This document shows positions 24,099-37,483 of a stretch of 64,000 nucleotides of DNA, in pieces. Positions within the stretch are counted from its first letter, which is position 1; the number at the start of each line of letters is the position of its first letter. Source of the stretch: Salarias fasciatus (Eukaryota > Chordata > Actinopteri > Blenniiformes > Blenniidae); NCBI RefSeq assembly GCF_902148845.1, contig NC_043758.1, forward strand, positions 14,515,177 to 14,579,176, given 5' to 3'. The position numbers and the translations under genes are program-made. Below the pieces are notes generated by a model that did no database searches, was not told where the DNA came from, and saw nothing but the letters and a program-made list of their open reading frames with translations.

Positions 24099-26557
24099 AT
24101 GTCAACCGTCACATTTTTCTTCCTGGCAGTGTTGACTTGGGTGGTGTCGTCGGACAGATGGCTCAGCCTGAACCAGCGTGGTGGCCTCAGTCGCCATGAG
24201 CAAGGTGGAGAAACAGTAAAGGCCTTCACCGCTTCATGTGTTAACACTGTCACTGTTGGCAGCGACACGGCACAAGTAATAATGTCATATGAAAGGTGAG
24301 TAAATTGCTGAGTAGTTAAAATTGTCACATGTTCATTTCCTTGTGTATTGTGCTTTGTGTTGCTCATTAACACAGTTTTTTTTTTCAGGAAATGCATACC
24401 CCAATGTGGTTTCCCACAGATCCATCAGCAGACAGCATGTAATTTAATGATTTTCTCATCAGGGAGTCTGCCTGAAAGATCTGGGTCTAAATGCCACATT
24501 GAGGGACCCCTCAAAAGACAATTAAATGATCTCTAGAGGAGTGACATTTGAGTCACTTACAATCTGAAGCCAATTTACTGTAATTATAGAAACATAATGG
24601 TGCACTTCCCTCTTATTATGTCTATTATGTCCTAATATGTATTTTATTATGCTGTGACATTTATCTGAGTGTCTCAAACATTTTGTAGAGTTGGCTGGGT
24701 GATTTTAATAAATTATATGTGAAAAGTGCAATTTAGTGTAATGATGTCTCTATTTTTATTTTTTTTTTGCTGCATAAACAGATCTTGTGAAATTAGCATC
24801 ACTTTGAGGTGCTCGACAGGCTTTGCTGCTTTCACGGGTGTATATTTAACCCACATGCCCTTCACTGGACATGCGTGCAAGTTGCAAAAATCTAAAGACA
24901 ATGTGAACGCAGAGGAAAAAAACAGGCATGTCTGTCGGAGCCAAACTCCTCAATTGTTACTACATTTCCTGTTAAAAACCATCTGCTATCTACCTGCAGT
25001 GGAGGTGGGTGTCAAATTAATTTCTACAGAAATAATACTCATAAAATTCTTTCAGCACAGAAATTTTACAAGCCAAATCCAAATAAATGACCTAATTGTT
25101 ATAATCATATGTACTTGTTTTTAACCCTCCTTTACACAGACAAAAGTGGATGCTCAAAGGAAAAATCTAAAGTACAAGACGATATGCCGCCCTGTTCTCC
25201 TGAGAGTCGCCCCTCTGCAGATCTACACTTGGAAAACATTGGGACGTCTCTGTAACTGGGGCCTGGAGATCAAACTCTGGGTTGGTTTTGTGTACCAACA
25301 GTTTACAACTGTAACACCAAAGTGTTTCATTTGCATTATGTCCAAAACTCAAGTGATCCAAAAAAATCCCTCTGAAGGATCGGCATGTGCCTACATTGGG
25401 GTCTGCTACACTGAGGTTTGTGCACCTGTATTTTGTAAAGAGCATTTTGTTTTTCTGTGAAATTTCTGTCTGTTTTCCACCAAGGTGAACCTAATAGTGG
25501 ACTGTGCAAGACCGAACTTTTTCATCCTCACAAAGCATGTTTCAGTTTTAATTACATCATTTACAGTCTCGTTCTTTTATCATAGTATAGTGAGTGGAAG
25601 ACAGTGTTGCGTGTGCTTGTACATGATGCAAATATTATAGGATTTACAACTAGGATATTGCTGCAGGAGGAGAAAGAATTAGTAAATTTAAAGAAAAATC
25701 ACAATGGAATATTCGTTACTCATTTATGTTCTTTTCCATCACTGACATTTTTATCTTTAAGTGGAAGATGTTCTAATCTTTTGTATCAACCATCAGATTC
25801 CATCTCTACGTGATTCAACCCACTGTCCAGACGACACATCATTAACTTCACCAGGTAATGTGAGAACATGTACGCTTCACTCCTAGATGAGTCTGCTTGA
25901 ATATGACCACGGACTCTTACTTTTTTTGCAGACGGCGTTGCTGTTAGTACAAGCAGGGTGGCGAGTGTGAGACTTGCAAACTCAAGCGGATTGAAAGTTG
26001 GACTAATGTTTTTGCCTTCAATGTTACTGCTTGCAATCTACAGTTCAAGAATAAAATCAAAAAGAGTGAGGCGCACTCCTGGAAAAAACTCCACAATCAT
26101 GATGTTGTTCAGCCTGACGCTGCCCTGTTTCTTAACATCAGTCAACATCCACCAGTCATCTGAGTCCTCTGTCATATTGGTGTCTCTGCATTGTACTCTG
26201 GGGAGAACTGTCCACATACTAATCGCCTGGAAAGTGGCTCATAAGGTCATACAAGGTTTCTGTCCTTTAAAGAAGCAGTTTAGGGCTCTACCTTTAACTG
26301 TGGTCCTGCTCTGGATGAAGCAGAATGTTTCTTTCCCAAATAGAAGCATGAAACACAGGGCCAACGATGTACTTTATATGGGTGTGATTGGATTAGCACT
26401 GACATGCTGGGCTGTGCTCTGGCTGGCTCACCTGCTTGCTACTTTGTACTTTCTGTGGCCTTTCCCCTCTTTGATCATCCTGACTAAATTAAATATCTCA
26501 TGTGTCATCTTCTATGCAGCTCTGGTTTCCTACCATAAATTCAAGCATAGGAATTAA
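24099..26557 (+). pseudogene. Locus E: extremely diverged OlfC-like gene or relic
   Basis: A TATA box at 24048 precedes a leader exon 24099-24295 (MSTVTFFFLAVLTWVVSS start) that ends in phase 2 like every OlfC exon 1. A second exon candidate at 24389 reaches a stop at 24534. About 25140-25430 is open and aligns loosely with exon 3: PVLLRVAPLQ with [17 protein letters not shown] with TWVGAI, PKCFICIMSK with [10 protein letters not shown] short piece ending at 25854 (HCPDDTSLTSP) looks like the end of exon 5, with a phase 1 donor. The exon 25932-26557 is open for about 208 codons and aligns with the 7TM exon: MMLFSLTLPCFL, TLGRTVHILIAWK, SFPNRSMKH, LTCWAVLWLAHLLA. It stops near helix 6, and the NEAKF signature is lost. 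AATAAA follows at 26619. Probably a pseudogene; a radically changed working gene is not excluded. Confidence 0.5.
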
Positions 26558-26904
26558 ATATTTACTGTTTTGGAGGGTCAATGTGGAGATTTGAAGGTGC
26601 TGTGTCTTTAAAACTGTCAAATAAAAATAAAAACTGAATGTTCTCTAATGTTCAATGTCAGTCACCTGAGGTTATTTTGTTATTTAAATTTATGTGAGTA
26701 TATATGCAGCCTTTACCCTCTGACTTCTTCTTTTATTTAATTTTTAAGGTCAAGGATTTCTAAGATTACTTAAAGCTTTGGATCCATGGATTGTCAACAC
26801 TGGAGCTGCACAACAAAATGCGGGATTAAAACATTCTTATATGACAATATATGTAGCAGTCACAATAAAAAGAAAATTTAAGCATCAGATGACAACAGTA
26901 TTAT

Positions 26905-27916
26905 TAAAGTGGACCTATTATGCTATTTTTCAGTCACGTCATATAGGTCACGGACAACCAAAAACATAGTATATAAGTTTGTTTGCCCCAAATTCGTCCT
27001 ATGTTCGGAGTTTGAGCGGTCTAAAAAGTGGCTCTGAGGAGCCTTCTTCAGAACAGCCTGTTTTTGACAGCCTACTTTCCATGTTGAACTTGAACGCATC
27101 TGGCCACGCCCACCTCGTAAATTCAGTGTCCTTGAGGAAGTTACACCAGAAGTTTCAAAATAAAACACAATGCACGACCTCACGGATGTAAACTTTTTCC
27201 TATATGTTGTTATTACGCCGCCTCGGGAGGCACGAGAATCAGCTCAACAGGGTCCCAGACAGTAGCAAACGCGGAAATTACCGTTTTTATATAGAATAAA
27301 CCATACAAAAGTAACTATTTGATAAAGAAAAGCACTCATTTGAGATGAAAACATAAACCATGTACTCATCCTTGCTGGACGTACTATAAATTACAGATCA
27401 ATGTGGCTGGACGAGCAGAGCGACCTTACAGAAGCGAAATGAGGTGTGTTTTTTTATTTTATTTTCTGTTTATATCATGTGCTGTTCGTGTGATATCGAG
27501 AGCAGAGAGCCTCTCAGAGGAGCAGCCCTCTTCATGCGGACGGCGCTGCCGGTGTGCGTTGCCCCGCGCGCAGTGCGCCTCCACTGGGCACTGGAGCTTC
27601 ACAGCCTCCCGGCGAGGAGAGGAGAGGCCCAGCGGCTCCGCTGGCTTCGGGACCAGCTTCCGTGGAGCAGCTCCGGGCCGTTTACCCAATCGGCCCCAAC
27701 TCGGGGGGGAGGGAGTGGTGTTCCTCTTCATGACGTCGAGAAGAGGAAGATTTCAGAACCGCGTGTTTGAGTGTATATTTTCTTAAAAGTGGAGTGCACA
27801 ATTGAGGGAGGTGACTGAATTTTTCACTTCTGGGGGATCATACAGAGGCTCTGGGAGGCAATATGACTGTAAAGACACCTTTTTAAAGTGAATTTTTCAT
27901 AATATGACTCCTTTAA
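26905..27916. mobile_element. Terminal-inverted-repeat element, about 1 kb
   Basis: The left end TAAAGTGGACCTATTATGCT pairs loosely with the reverse complement of the right end (TAAAGGAGTCATATTATGAA), a sequence type widespread in fish. The interior holds a GC-rich block at about 27500-27700 with only spurious open frames. Confidence 0.55.
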
Positions 27917-28649
27917 CTCTGTCTTATATGACAATATGAGAGGCCTCCAGGAAATTGTGTCAGGGATTGCCGACTTGGGAGGGACGTCTAAGGTCAGACA
28001 TGTCCATTTAAGTTACAGGAGCTTGCTTTAATAGAAGCACTCAGGAAAGGGCAGCAGGAGAAAGATGGAGAAAGCAATCAATAAAGCCATGCCATAAAGG
28101 AAAAAAAATAAACACAGAAAAGCCTGGAGCACAAGGACTGCCAAAATCACAGTAACACAATCAATGCCGAATTACAGAGGAACCAGGAAAAAAACACACA
28201 GAAGAAAAGTCCAATATATACTGCTGCTACCGGATGCTGACAATCACACACTCAGACACAGGTGAAAGATATCAGGGCGGCAAGCAGCAATCAGACGTAA
28301 GGAGGGAACGTCAAGAAGCCTGGAACAAAAGACAGTCAGAGGCACCATTTCCACGACAACAAAAACAAGTGAGAATGGTGATATTTCAATGTGTTTGGGC
28401 CTTTCATTTACACATAAACAAAGCTACAAGTCACTGAAAATGATTATCTCTGAAAATTATGGAGATCTGGAAAAACTCTGTCTTTACATTTGCGTGAAGG
28501 CTGCAGAGCACCAAGACCGTCACAGTTAGCAACAGAAGCGTCATCAGCAGGTTTGTGTAAATGAAAGTGTTAAAAAAAAAAACTGAGGGGGACATAACAC
28601 TTTTAGTAGATTCTGTAGCCAGAATCTCAAAATAACACAAGTAACTAAA

Positions 28650-28819
28650 CCAAAACAAAGGTTCTTTTCCAAAGACCAGGGAGGTATTTTGTTATTTACC
28701 TGACGGTTTCGGCAGCTGTCAGCTGTCTTCTTCAGAGAGTCACGTGATGTCAGCTGCCGAAACCGTCAGGTAAATAACAAAATACCTCCCTGGTCTTTGG
28801 AAAAGAACCTTTGTTTTGG
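28650..28819. repeat. Palindrome, arms about 70 bases
   Basis: The left arm, starting CCAAAACAAAGGTTCTTTTC and ending GACGGTTTCGGCAGCTG, is repeated in reverse complement after a roughly 30-base centre (CTTCTTCAGAGAGTCACGTG). The arms look nearly identical, suggesting a young or corrected palindromic element. Confidence 0.85.
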
Positions 28820-29284
28820 ATTATAACTTGGAAGACCAATGAACCTTTTAGGACTACAAGTAACTAAATGTGAACCAAGACTCCTTTGACACCACCACCA
28901 CATAAATTTAAACTATTTATTGTCTGATCATTTTCTTAACAAGATGGAACAATTACAATTTCATTATCTTAATAGTTTAATGTATTTTGTGCACAATATT
29001 CAGTTGTGCATCCACAGGATAAATGTAATTGTTGCTGCATCACATTAGTTGAATGAATTGTGCAAATGTATATCAATTTTTGCACACGTTATTTCCTCGT
29101 TCATAATGATGTATGTGAATGTCTAAATGACCCTTGAATATGCCTCCATCTTCTCTTCCACGTCACACAATTTTGTGTTCCTGTCATGACAGAGTACAGA
29201 ATACTGAATTTGCATCTGCCCTCGTCTAGACTCGCAAGCTCACCTTTGTCGAGCAAGGTCCTATTTAGTTACCATAAAGATAAG

Positions 29285-29837
29285 TTTAAAGGTGCATTAA
29301 GGAGTTTGCATGTTTCATGCGAAACAACGGCCTCTGCAGGCCTTCGACGTAACTGCAGCTTAGTGAAACACTCGTGCTTGTGGCTTGTGTCCATATATGT
29401 GCACGGAAGAGGGGAACTCATTCCTCGCTCTTTTAGTAGCACTCAAGTAAAATTTAAGTTTCTTTTGCCTGCTGGGGTCTGTGCTGGAGTTGTGGCAGTG
29501 CTAGAAGCCGGTCTTTTCTTACTTTCTGGAAGATCCATCCTCAATACTGCTCATTTGTTGCTTGCTCAGCATCTGGCGGAGTAATGGCGGACAAAACGAA
29601 ACCTAAGGAAATCAGGTCAGCCGGAGCGTGCATTACGTCACATCATCTCAAATTCTCCCTGAAATAATTCTGATGCTGGACCGGCACTGCAACTTTAAAG
29701 TGACAATTTAGCGCTGTTAGAGGTACTTGCAATGAATATGTCAGGGCACACTGTACACATCATTGAATATTTGCAACACTTATTGTTTTGGAAAATAAGT
29801 ATTTTTAAAGTTGAAAAACTCCTTAATGCACCTTTAA
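29285..29837. mobile_element. Terminal-inverted-repeat element (MITE), about 550 bases
   Basis: TTTAAAGGTGCATTAAGGAG at the left end is mirrored by CTCCTTAATGCACCTTTAA at the right end. No transposase. A common fish repeat type. Confidence 0.75.
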
Positions 29838-30932
29838 GATTACTGATCACTCCTGACATGCTACGTAGATTCTTCTTTGCTGAGATCCTGTTTTAGTTGG
29901 ACTCAACTGAATGCTCACACACTCACACACAAAAATAAGCAAAATAGAAGATGATCTTTCACAAAGTCAAAGCAATGTAAAGATTCTTAAAGGCTGCGAA
30001 CCTGACAAGAGGCACAACAGTGAAAATATCTTACAATGACATCTGGAGACAACATTTGTGGTGTGCAACCAGAACAGAGAGCAACCATAAACAACACAAA
30101 CATTTCAGATGTTAGAAATCACATTAAATCTTAGCATAAAACAACTGTATGTGTGATGTTCATACAAGAAAGCACACCAAAATTCTATACTGATGTAGGC
30201 AAATGTATTCAAAATGAAAGCTCCCTCTTGTAGACAAACAGAAATATCCATACACACCCATCAAAGTCACATAAATTGTTTCAGATGTGCAAAGTCAAAT
30301 CCATGTATGTGAAACATAGAATAACTCATCACTTTAAAGAAACAGAAATGTCATTACCCACATGGAAATATTCAAATGTGCACACAGGCCGAGATAAACA
30401 CAAACAACTGTCCACACCCACAAAAGTAACTTCTCTTATCCACCACTGCCCACCAAAAGTAATTTTGCTTCTATGATAGCCGCCTACAGCGGCAGGAACC
30501 ATGCTAAAGTAGGCTGTTTTGTTCAAACAATACATTGCAGGCAGCTAGAGGCCCAAACTGCCACAAATATCTCCTATGTCCCTACAACACAACATGAAAC
30601 CTTTAATAAAAGACATAATGATTCAATGTTTGGTGTTGTTTATGTCAAACTCTAACCATAATATTCATTTGTTGAAGCAGAAATGTAAAGGTTCTCTACA
30701 GAATTAACAGATATTTTTATTTAAATCTCAAAATTGAGAGTAAAATGCAGCATTTTGGCACAAATTAGTTCCACTGTGGGTTCTCAAAGATGATGTATTT
30801 TTCGCCTTTCTGTCCTCCACAAATTAATCCGCCTCGTGAGGTTCAGTGATGTGTGAAGAACAAAATAATCATTTGAGAATAAGTAACATGCACACATTGG
30901 CTGTTGATATTTGTCTTATGCCAGAAAAAATC

Positions 30933-30940
30933 TATAAAGG
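30933..30940 (+). promoter_or_regulatory. TATA box of gene F
   Basis: TATAAAGG lies 54 bases before the ATG. Confidence 0.6.
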
Positions 30941-30986
30941 TCAGCTCTCAGGTCAGTTGCCTCAGTGAAAGGGAAGGTGTGTCGTG

Positions 30987-33900
30987 ATGGGTTGGATCGT
31001 TTTGATTGTATTCACCATGCTGGCAAGGATAAAGTCAGAAAACCAAACCTGCAAACTGATTGGACAAACAGGGTTCATGGAATTTTCTAAGGAAGGTGAC
31101 CTTATGATAGGAGGGATCGTTTCGATGGCGAGCACACGAAAACTGTTTGACAATGGCTATCAAGAACTTCCAACATACTACTGCAAAAAGTAAGTGACAT
31201 GCTTAAAATGTTTTAAGTTAAAAAAAAGAGATGTGTTGATCAGTGTGCCACCACTTAATACTGTCTTTCTAGGTGGAATGACAGAGAGCTGAAATTTGCC
31301 AGGACAATGATTTTTACTGTAGAGGAGATCAACAGAGATGCGGTGCTCCTGCCGGGACTGACTCTGGGTTACAGGCTGTTCAATGGCTGTGGGACTGAGA
31401 ACCTGATACGTGCAGCTGTGGAGGCTATCAATGGAAACGGTTCAAACAGCTGCAGCGGTCAGATCCAGGCTCTCTTAGGCCATTCTTCCTCTGGAGTGAC
31501 TGAAGGCATAAACCGAATCCTGAGCCCACTATCGATTCCACAGGTAAGACAAAAGGATGGGAGGCTGCCTGCGTGTGACTGTTGCAATTTATACAAAGAC
31601 ATGCACAACCCTCATGCAGTGACTATTTTTTCTCTCTCTTTTCTGTGTAGGTGAGCCACCTTTCAACTTGTGCCTGTTTAAGTGACAGAAGACATTTTCC
31701 AACCTTTTTCAGGACAGTTCCAAGTGACCGGTTTCAAATCTCTGGTCTGGTGCAGCTTTTGAAATATTTCGACTGGCGCTGGGTGGGGGTTATCTACAGT
31801 ATCGGTACATATTCAGAGGAGGGCACAGCTGAATTTGTTCAGGGGGCAAAGAAAGAGGGAATTTGTGTTGAATATATCCTGCCTTTTTCAAGGAAATCTG
31901 ACAAAACAGTCATCGCTATTGTAGAGGCACTCAGGACATCGACATCAAAGGTGGTTCTGTTGTATGCTTCTTTGTTCTACACCAAATTGTTGTTGCCAAA
32001 ATTGGAAGCTTACAACATAACTGGAAAGCAGTGGGTTGGCACAGAAGCTTGGATCACACAAGGAGACCTGGCTTCTGCTGAGAGAAAGAGCATTTTACAG
32101 GGGGCAATGGGTCTTGCCCTTCCAAAGACATCGATACCAGGTCTTGGTGAATATCTGCTCAGCTTGAAACCATCCGATGAGCCACACAGTGCTATCATTA
32201 AAGCTTTCTGGGAGAAGTTCTTTGACTGCAGCTTCTCTCCGTCAAACACCTCTGTTCTGTGCACTGGTGCTGAGGATCTAACCACAGTCTCAAGTGACTA
32301 CACAGACGTGGCATACTTCAGGGAAGAGAATAATGTGTATAAATCTGTATATTCAGTAGCATATGCGCTGCATTCACTCCTGCAATGTCAAAATGGCTCA
32401 AATCCAACCACGGGAAAGTCCTGCGTCAACCCCAATGAAGTTCAGCCTAAATTTGTAAGTTTATTTATCTGTTAGAGAGAATTTGTGGGTTAATAGAAAT
32501 ATAGTAGAATATTTTTTTCATTTACAAGCATACATCTATGTATGCCTAAATGTACTGTATTTCTCTCTGTAGGTGTTGGAGCATATGAAACATGTGAACT
32601 TCACCACAAAGAATGGTGCCAAGGTTTTCTTTGATGAAAATGGTGATGCAGTTGCCCAGTATGATATAGTAAACTGGCAAATGAAAGATGATAGCTCAGC
32701 TGAAATTATCAATATTGGCCAGTATGATACCTCTTTTGTGGAGGAGGAAAGATTTAAACTGAAAAAAGATGTCACGATCGTTTGGGGCGGAAACAGCGCT
32801 GAGGTGATTTCCTTCATGACCTTGCTTTATTTGAGAGGAGTTGCAATCCTTTTCTCTATGACATTTGTTCTTTTATTCGAGTTTGAACGTGTTATGTCTA
32901 ATCAGGTTCCAAGGTCTGTCTGCAGAGAGCCGTGTCCACCGGGGACTCGAAAGGCCATAAACAAGAACAGACCTTTGTGTTGCTTTGACTGCTTTGAGTG
33001 CCCCGAGGGAACTATCAGCAACCAGACAGGTAAGAATCATGACACAGAGATATTATTTGCCAAGTTTCTTTCTTTTATATATGATTGTTGCCTTGTCCGT
33101 TGTTAATTCTTTCACAGACGCTCCAGACTGTTTCTTGTGTCCGCCTGAATTTTGGCCTAATGAGGAGAGAAACAGATGTCTCCCAAAACCAACTGAATTC
33201 CTCTCTTACAAAGAGATCATGGGGGCGCTACTGACCGCAGTTAGTATTATTGGGGTGTTTCTCTCTCTGCTGATATCAACAGTGTTTTGGACTCATAAGG
33301 AGACTCCAATAGTGAGAGCCAACAACTCTGAGTTGAGCTTCCTGTTGCTCTTCTCAGTGAAGCTGTGTTTCCTCTGTTCTCTGACTTTCATTGGCCGACC
33401 CACTGAGTGGTCCTGCATGCTGCGACACACAGCGTTTGGGATCACTTTCGTGCTCTGCATTTCTTGTGTTCTGGGGAAGACTGTTTTGGTTTTAATGGCT
33501 TTCAGGGCAACGCTTCCTGGCACCAATATAATGAAATGGGTTGGGCCAGTTCAGCTGAGACTCGGCGTTCTGTGTTTCACCTTAATTCAGGTTCTGATTT
33601 GTATACTTTGGCTTACAATCAATCCTCCATTCCCCAACAAGAACATGAAACATTACAAAGATAGGATTATTTTGGAGTGTGCACTGGGTTCTCCGATTGG
33701 ATTCTGGTCTGTGCTGGGTTACATTGGACTCCTAGCAATCTTGTGTTTTGTTCTTGCTTTCCTTGCTAGAAAATTACCCGATACATTTAATGAAGCCAAG
33801 CTGATCACCTTCAGCATGCTGATATTCTGTGCAGTCTGGATCACGTTTATCCCAGCATATGTCAGCTCTCCTGGGAAATTCACTGTCGCTGTGGAGATAT

Positions 33901-34034
33901 TTGCCATTCTGGCATCCAGTTTTGGTTTACTGGTTTGCATTTTCATTCCTAAATGCTATGTCATAATTTTCCATCCCCAACAAAACTCAAAAAAGCATTT
34001 GGCACTAAAAGTGCCACAAAAAGCTGCCATTTAA
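30987..34034 (+). CDS. Gene F: OlfC receptor, six exons, intact
   Basis: Exons 30987-31189, 31273-31543, 31651-32454, 32573-32803, 32906-33029 and 33118-34034 give 849 residues with the family phases 2,0,0,0,1. The leader is [17 protein letters not shown]. The flytrap domain shows [34 protein letters not shown] and GTEAWITQ. The NCD3G linker has the [11 protein letters not shown] run. The 7TM exon has [28 protein letters not shown] and [13 protein letters not shown]. It stands alone, more than 4 kb from locus E and 7 kb from gene G, and is not a close duplicate of either neighbour. Its protein core resembles A-C more than G/H. The position normally reading DNFNEAKF is DTFNEAKL, so one N-glycosylation-like residue and the Phe differ. 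AATAAA at 34191 is a likely poly(A) signal. Confidence 0.9.
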
Positions 34035-35585
34035 ACTATAGCCTTATAGCCTTGAGTGGGTGCCCTAAAATGTATTAGCTGTTAAGAAATTCACTCGCAC
34101 AATCAGGCAGCTTTTCTACTTTCTAAAAAAAAAAAAAAAAAAAAAAAAAATTACTAGAATTTTTCTTTTCTTTTTAACTAGCAGTAACATAATAAATATA
34201 TAAAGCCATTAATTATTTGGGATTTCCTTTTAATGACAAAATAAGTGTAGACAGAGATGGTGCAAAAGTTAGTCTGACAGACTTATTTGTTTAAGGTATC
34301 GTAAAGAATGGTAGTAGATTAATCATTTTTAGTTCAAAATTGCAAGAATTGTAATTGCACATCTTGAGGCATCATAAAGTTATACCAGCATGTCTCTTCG
34401 CTGGGTTGTTATAACAATACAATAACTTTATCTGCAGCCATCCAGAGGCTCAAAGAGGCTGTTCAAAAAACAAACTACAAAATAACCATTTAGTTGATTT
34501 CATATATTATAATTAATTTTGATGTCATATGCTATACAACAGCTATGCAGCCAGAAAACAATAAAAGTGAGGGGGCTCATAGTGTTTCATACAATGCTTG
34601 GCAAAAAATTGAAGAATTTGCCCCCTGAGTTCATCACAACTTCTTATTCAGTATGTTTGAAATGGTCAGAGATGAATGATTGAATGATACAGTTTCTCAA
34701 TTTGAAACCCTGCATCTCATTTAGACTGTGCTTTGTTTGTATTGACATGTTTTAAGGAGAGGTAGAGTCCGATATTGCTCAGTAGATGTCTTGTTGTTAA
34801 TTTTACCATGACTGTAAGCATAATATACTGTCACCTTCATCATCACTGATTCATGCACAAAACAAACAAACAAAAACAACTTAAGGATATGCACACTATA
34901 TTTGGGTTTGTATGATAATTGTCCTGATGTAAAGTGGTTCTCTGAGTAACTACTGAAAAATAATAAACAGTGCTGGCACTTCTGAAACACTGAGCAGTTT
35001 GTTATTTAATATTCACATCACAAATGGAAGTGGTTTAAGTTAACTGTTATTTCACTGTAGTTGTTGAAAATATACACATGTAACACTGCATATGATAAGT
35101 AGGGGTAAACATCACTGAAAAAGGAGCTCCAATTTCTTTTTTAACCAGTTTTAATCTGGAGTATGAGCTCAGAGTTAAACTTGATCCATAAATGTTGAAG
35201 ATTAAGCTAAACTGAGGCCCCATTTCATCATGTTTTGACATGAAAATACCGAATTTTCTTTGGGTTTTGAGTGTTTGCTTACACAATAAACTTTTAGAAA
35301 ACTTCTACCAAGTGGTCCAACATACAAACGAATATCATTTAAATGCCAACCCTTTCCAAAAGGAAAACATGAAAATCACGTGTTTTCTCTTGAAACATTG
35401 AGTAAACCGGGTTTCCAACCTACAACACAAACCCAAATGACAAAGATTTCAAACCTGCTGCAGACAGATGAAACACAGAAATACTGGACTTTCACAAATG
35501 TTTCAACATTCCTAGTGATTTCTGTTAAGAGGGGATTGCATAGTTTCATAACAGAGGTGTGACAAAGTAACTGATTTTCAAGTTA
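34035..35585. other. Intergenic after gene F, AT-rich
   Basis: Contains a poly-A run (about 34122-34150) and gene F's AATAAA at 34191. No gene, exon relic or clear repeat was recognised. Confidence 0.55.
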
Positions 35586-37240
35586 CAGCTGCTGACCTCA
35601 ACTGGGGATATTATAGGACGGTGGAAGGAATACTTCGAGGACCTCCTCAATCCCGTCGCCACAACTTCCGTGGAGGAAGCAGAGGCTGATGTCTCAGAGG
35701 TGGACCCCTCCATCACCGAAGCCGAAGTCACCGACGTGGTTGGTAAGCTCCTCGGTGGCAAGGCTCCGGGGGTGGATGAGATTCGCCCCCAGTACCTTAA
35801 GTCCCTGGATGTGCAGGGACTGTCTTGGTTGACACGTCTCTGTAACATCGCGTGACGGTCGGGGACAGTGCTTCTGGATTGGCAGACCGGGGTGGTGGTC
35901 CCCCTTTTCAAAAAGGGGGACCGGAGGTGTGCTCCAACTGTAGGGGGATCACACTCCTCAGCCTCCCTGGGAAAGTCTATTCCAGGGTATTGGAGAGGAG
36001 GATCCGACCGACAGTCGAACCTCAGATTCAGGAGGAACAATGCGGTTTTCGCCTTGGTCGCAGAACACTGGACCAGCTCTATACCCTCCATAGGTTGCTA
36101 GAGGGATCATGGGAGTTCCCCCAACCAGTTCACATGTGTTTTGTGGACTTGGAGAAGGTGCTTGACCGCGTCCCTCGTGGTGTCTTGTGGTGGGTGCTTC
36201 GGGAATACGGAGCCCGGGGCCCCTTGTTAAGGGCCATCTGGTCTCTGTATGACCAGAGTAGGAGTCTGGTCCGCATTGCCGGCAGTAAGTCGGGCCTGTT
36301 CCCGGTGCATGTTGGACTCCGGCAGGGCTGCCCTTTGTCACCGGTTCTGTTCATAATCTTTTTGGACAGAATTTCTTGGTGCAGCCAGGGATCGGAGCGG
36401 GTCCGGGTCAGGAACCAAAGGATTTCATCTCTGCTTTTTGCAGATGACGTTGTCCTGTTGGCTTCATTGAACCCGGACCTACAGCATGCACTGGGGCAGT
36501 TCGCAGCCGAGTGTGAAGTGACAGGGATGAGGATCAGCACCTCCAAATCCGAGGCCATGGTCCTCGACCGGAAGAAGGTGGCTTGCCCCTTCCAGGTCGG
36601 TGGAGCGACTCTGGCCCAAGTGAAGGAGTTTAAGTATCTTGGGGTCTTGTTCACGAGTGAGGGACGGATGGAGCGTGAGATTGACAGGCGGATTGGTGCA
36701 GCGGCTGCAGTGATGCGGTCATTGTATTGGTCCGTCGTGGTGAAGAAGGAGCTGAGCCGAAAGGCGAAGCTCTCGATTTACTGGTCAATCTACATTCCCA
36801 CCCTCACCTATGGTCATGAGCTTTGGGTCATGACCGAAAGGACAAGATCCCGGATACAAGCGACTGAAATGAGCTTCCTGTGTAGGGTGGCTGGGCGCTC
36901 CCTTAGAGATAGGATGAGGAGCTCAGTCACCAGGGAGGAGCTCGGAGTAGAGCTGCTTCTCCTCCACATCGAGAGGGGCCAGCTGAGGTGGCTCGGGCAC
37001 CTCTTTGGGATGCCTCCTGGACGCCTCCCTGGGGAGGGGGTAAGGGCATGTCCCACCGGGAGGAGACCCCGGGAAAGACTTAGGACATGTCTCTCGGCTG
37101 GCCTGGAAATGCTTTGGGATCCCCCCGGAAGAGCTGGAGGAAGTGTCTGGGGACAGGGAAGTCTGGGCATCTCTGCTTAGACTGCTGCTCCCGCGACCCG
37201 GTGCTGGATAAGCGGTGGAAAATGGATGGATGGATGGATG
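35586..37240 (+). mobile_element. 5'-truncated LINE with reverse transcriptase, (ATGG)n tail
   Basis: An open frame at 35852-37180 encodes reverse transcriptase: KVYSRVLERRIRPT, CGFRLGRRTLDQL, VGLRQGCPLSPVLF and the catalytic LLFADDVVLLA (near 36436), then YLGVLFTSEGRMEREIDRR and the C-terminal LTYGHELWVMTERTRSR. An N-terminal piece (GGKAPGVDEIRP, 35755-35790) is separated by a frameshift near 35850. The endonuclease part is missing, and the copy ends GGATGGATGGATG. It is a family abundant in fish; the clade (L2-, Rex- or RTE-like) is not settled by eye. Confidence 0.8.
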
Positions 37241-37436
37241 ATTTTATTTCTTACAAAAACAAAACAAAACTAGAATTTGGCACTCAGAGAGCGCAGACCT
37301 CCGCCACAGCTCAAATCAGTCACCAACAACCATAAGAACTCCATATATAATCAGACAACATTGTGATCGGGGGTGTGATCGGAGCGGAGCGCTGCAGCGT
37401 GCGGTGCCTCTGTCTGTCGCCCTGTCGCCCTCTCTC

Positions 37437-37438
<2 letters not shown>

Positions 37439-37481
<43 letters not shown>
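37439..37481. repeat. (TG)n microsatellite
   Basis: An uninterrupted run of about 21 TG units in a GC-richer segment (37370-37850) that lacks a supported gene. Confidence 0.9.

Positions 37482-37483
<2 letters not shown>

Larger units (their letters stand above)
27917..30930. other. Intergenic between locus E and gene F
   Basis: Holds the palindrome at 28650-28819 and the element at 29285-29837. The rest is AT-rich with no receptor exon. A short minus-strand open frame at 28431-28658 has one hydrophobic stretch but no recognisable homology. Confidence 0.5.

Noticed and set aside
24389-25124. Cys-rich exons of locus E as a TNF-receptor-like protein
   Set aside because: Cys spacing does not fit that fold, and downstream exons align with OlfC 7TM and flytrap segments instead.
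28431-28658. Minus-strand frame with a membrane-like segment
   Set aside because: Short, without a start context or recognisable partner exon; a receptor tail exon could not be supported.
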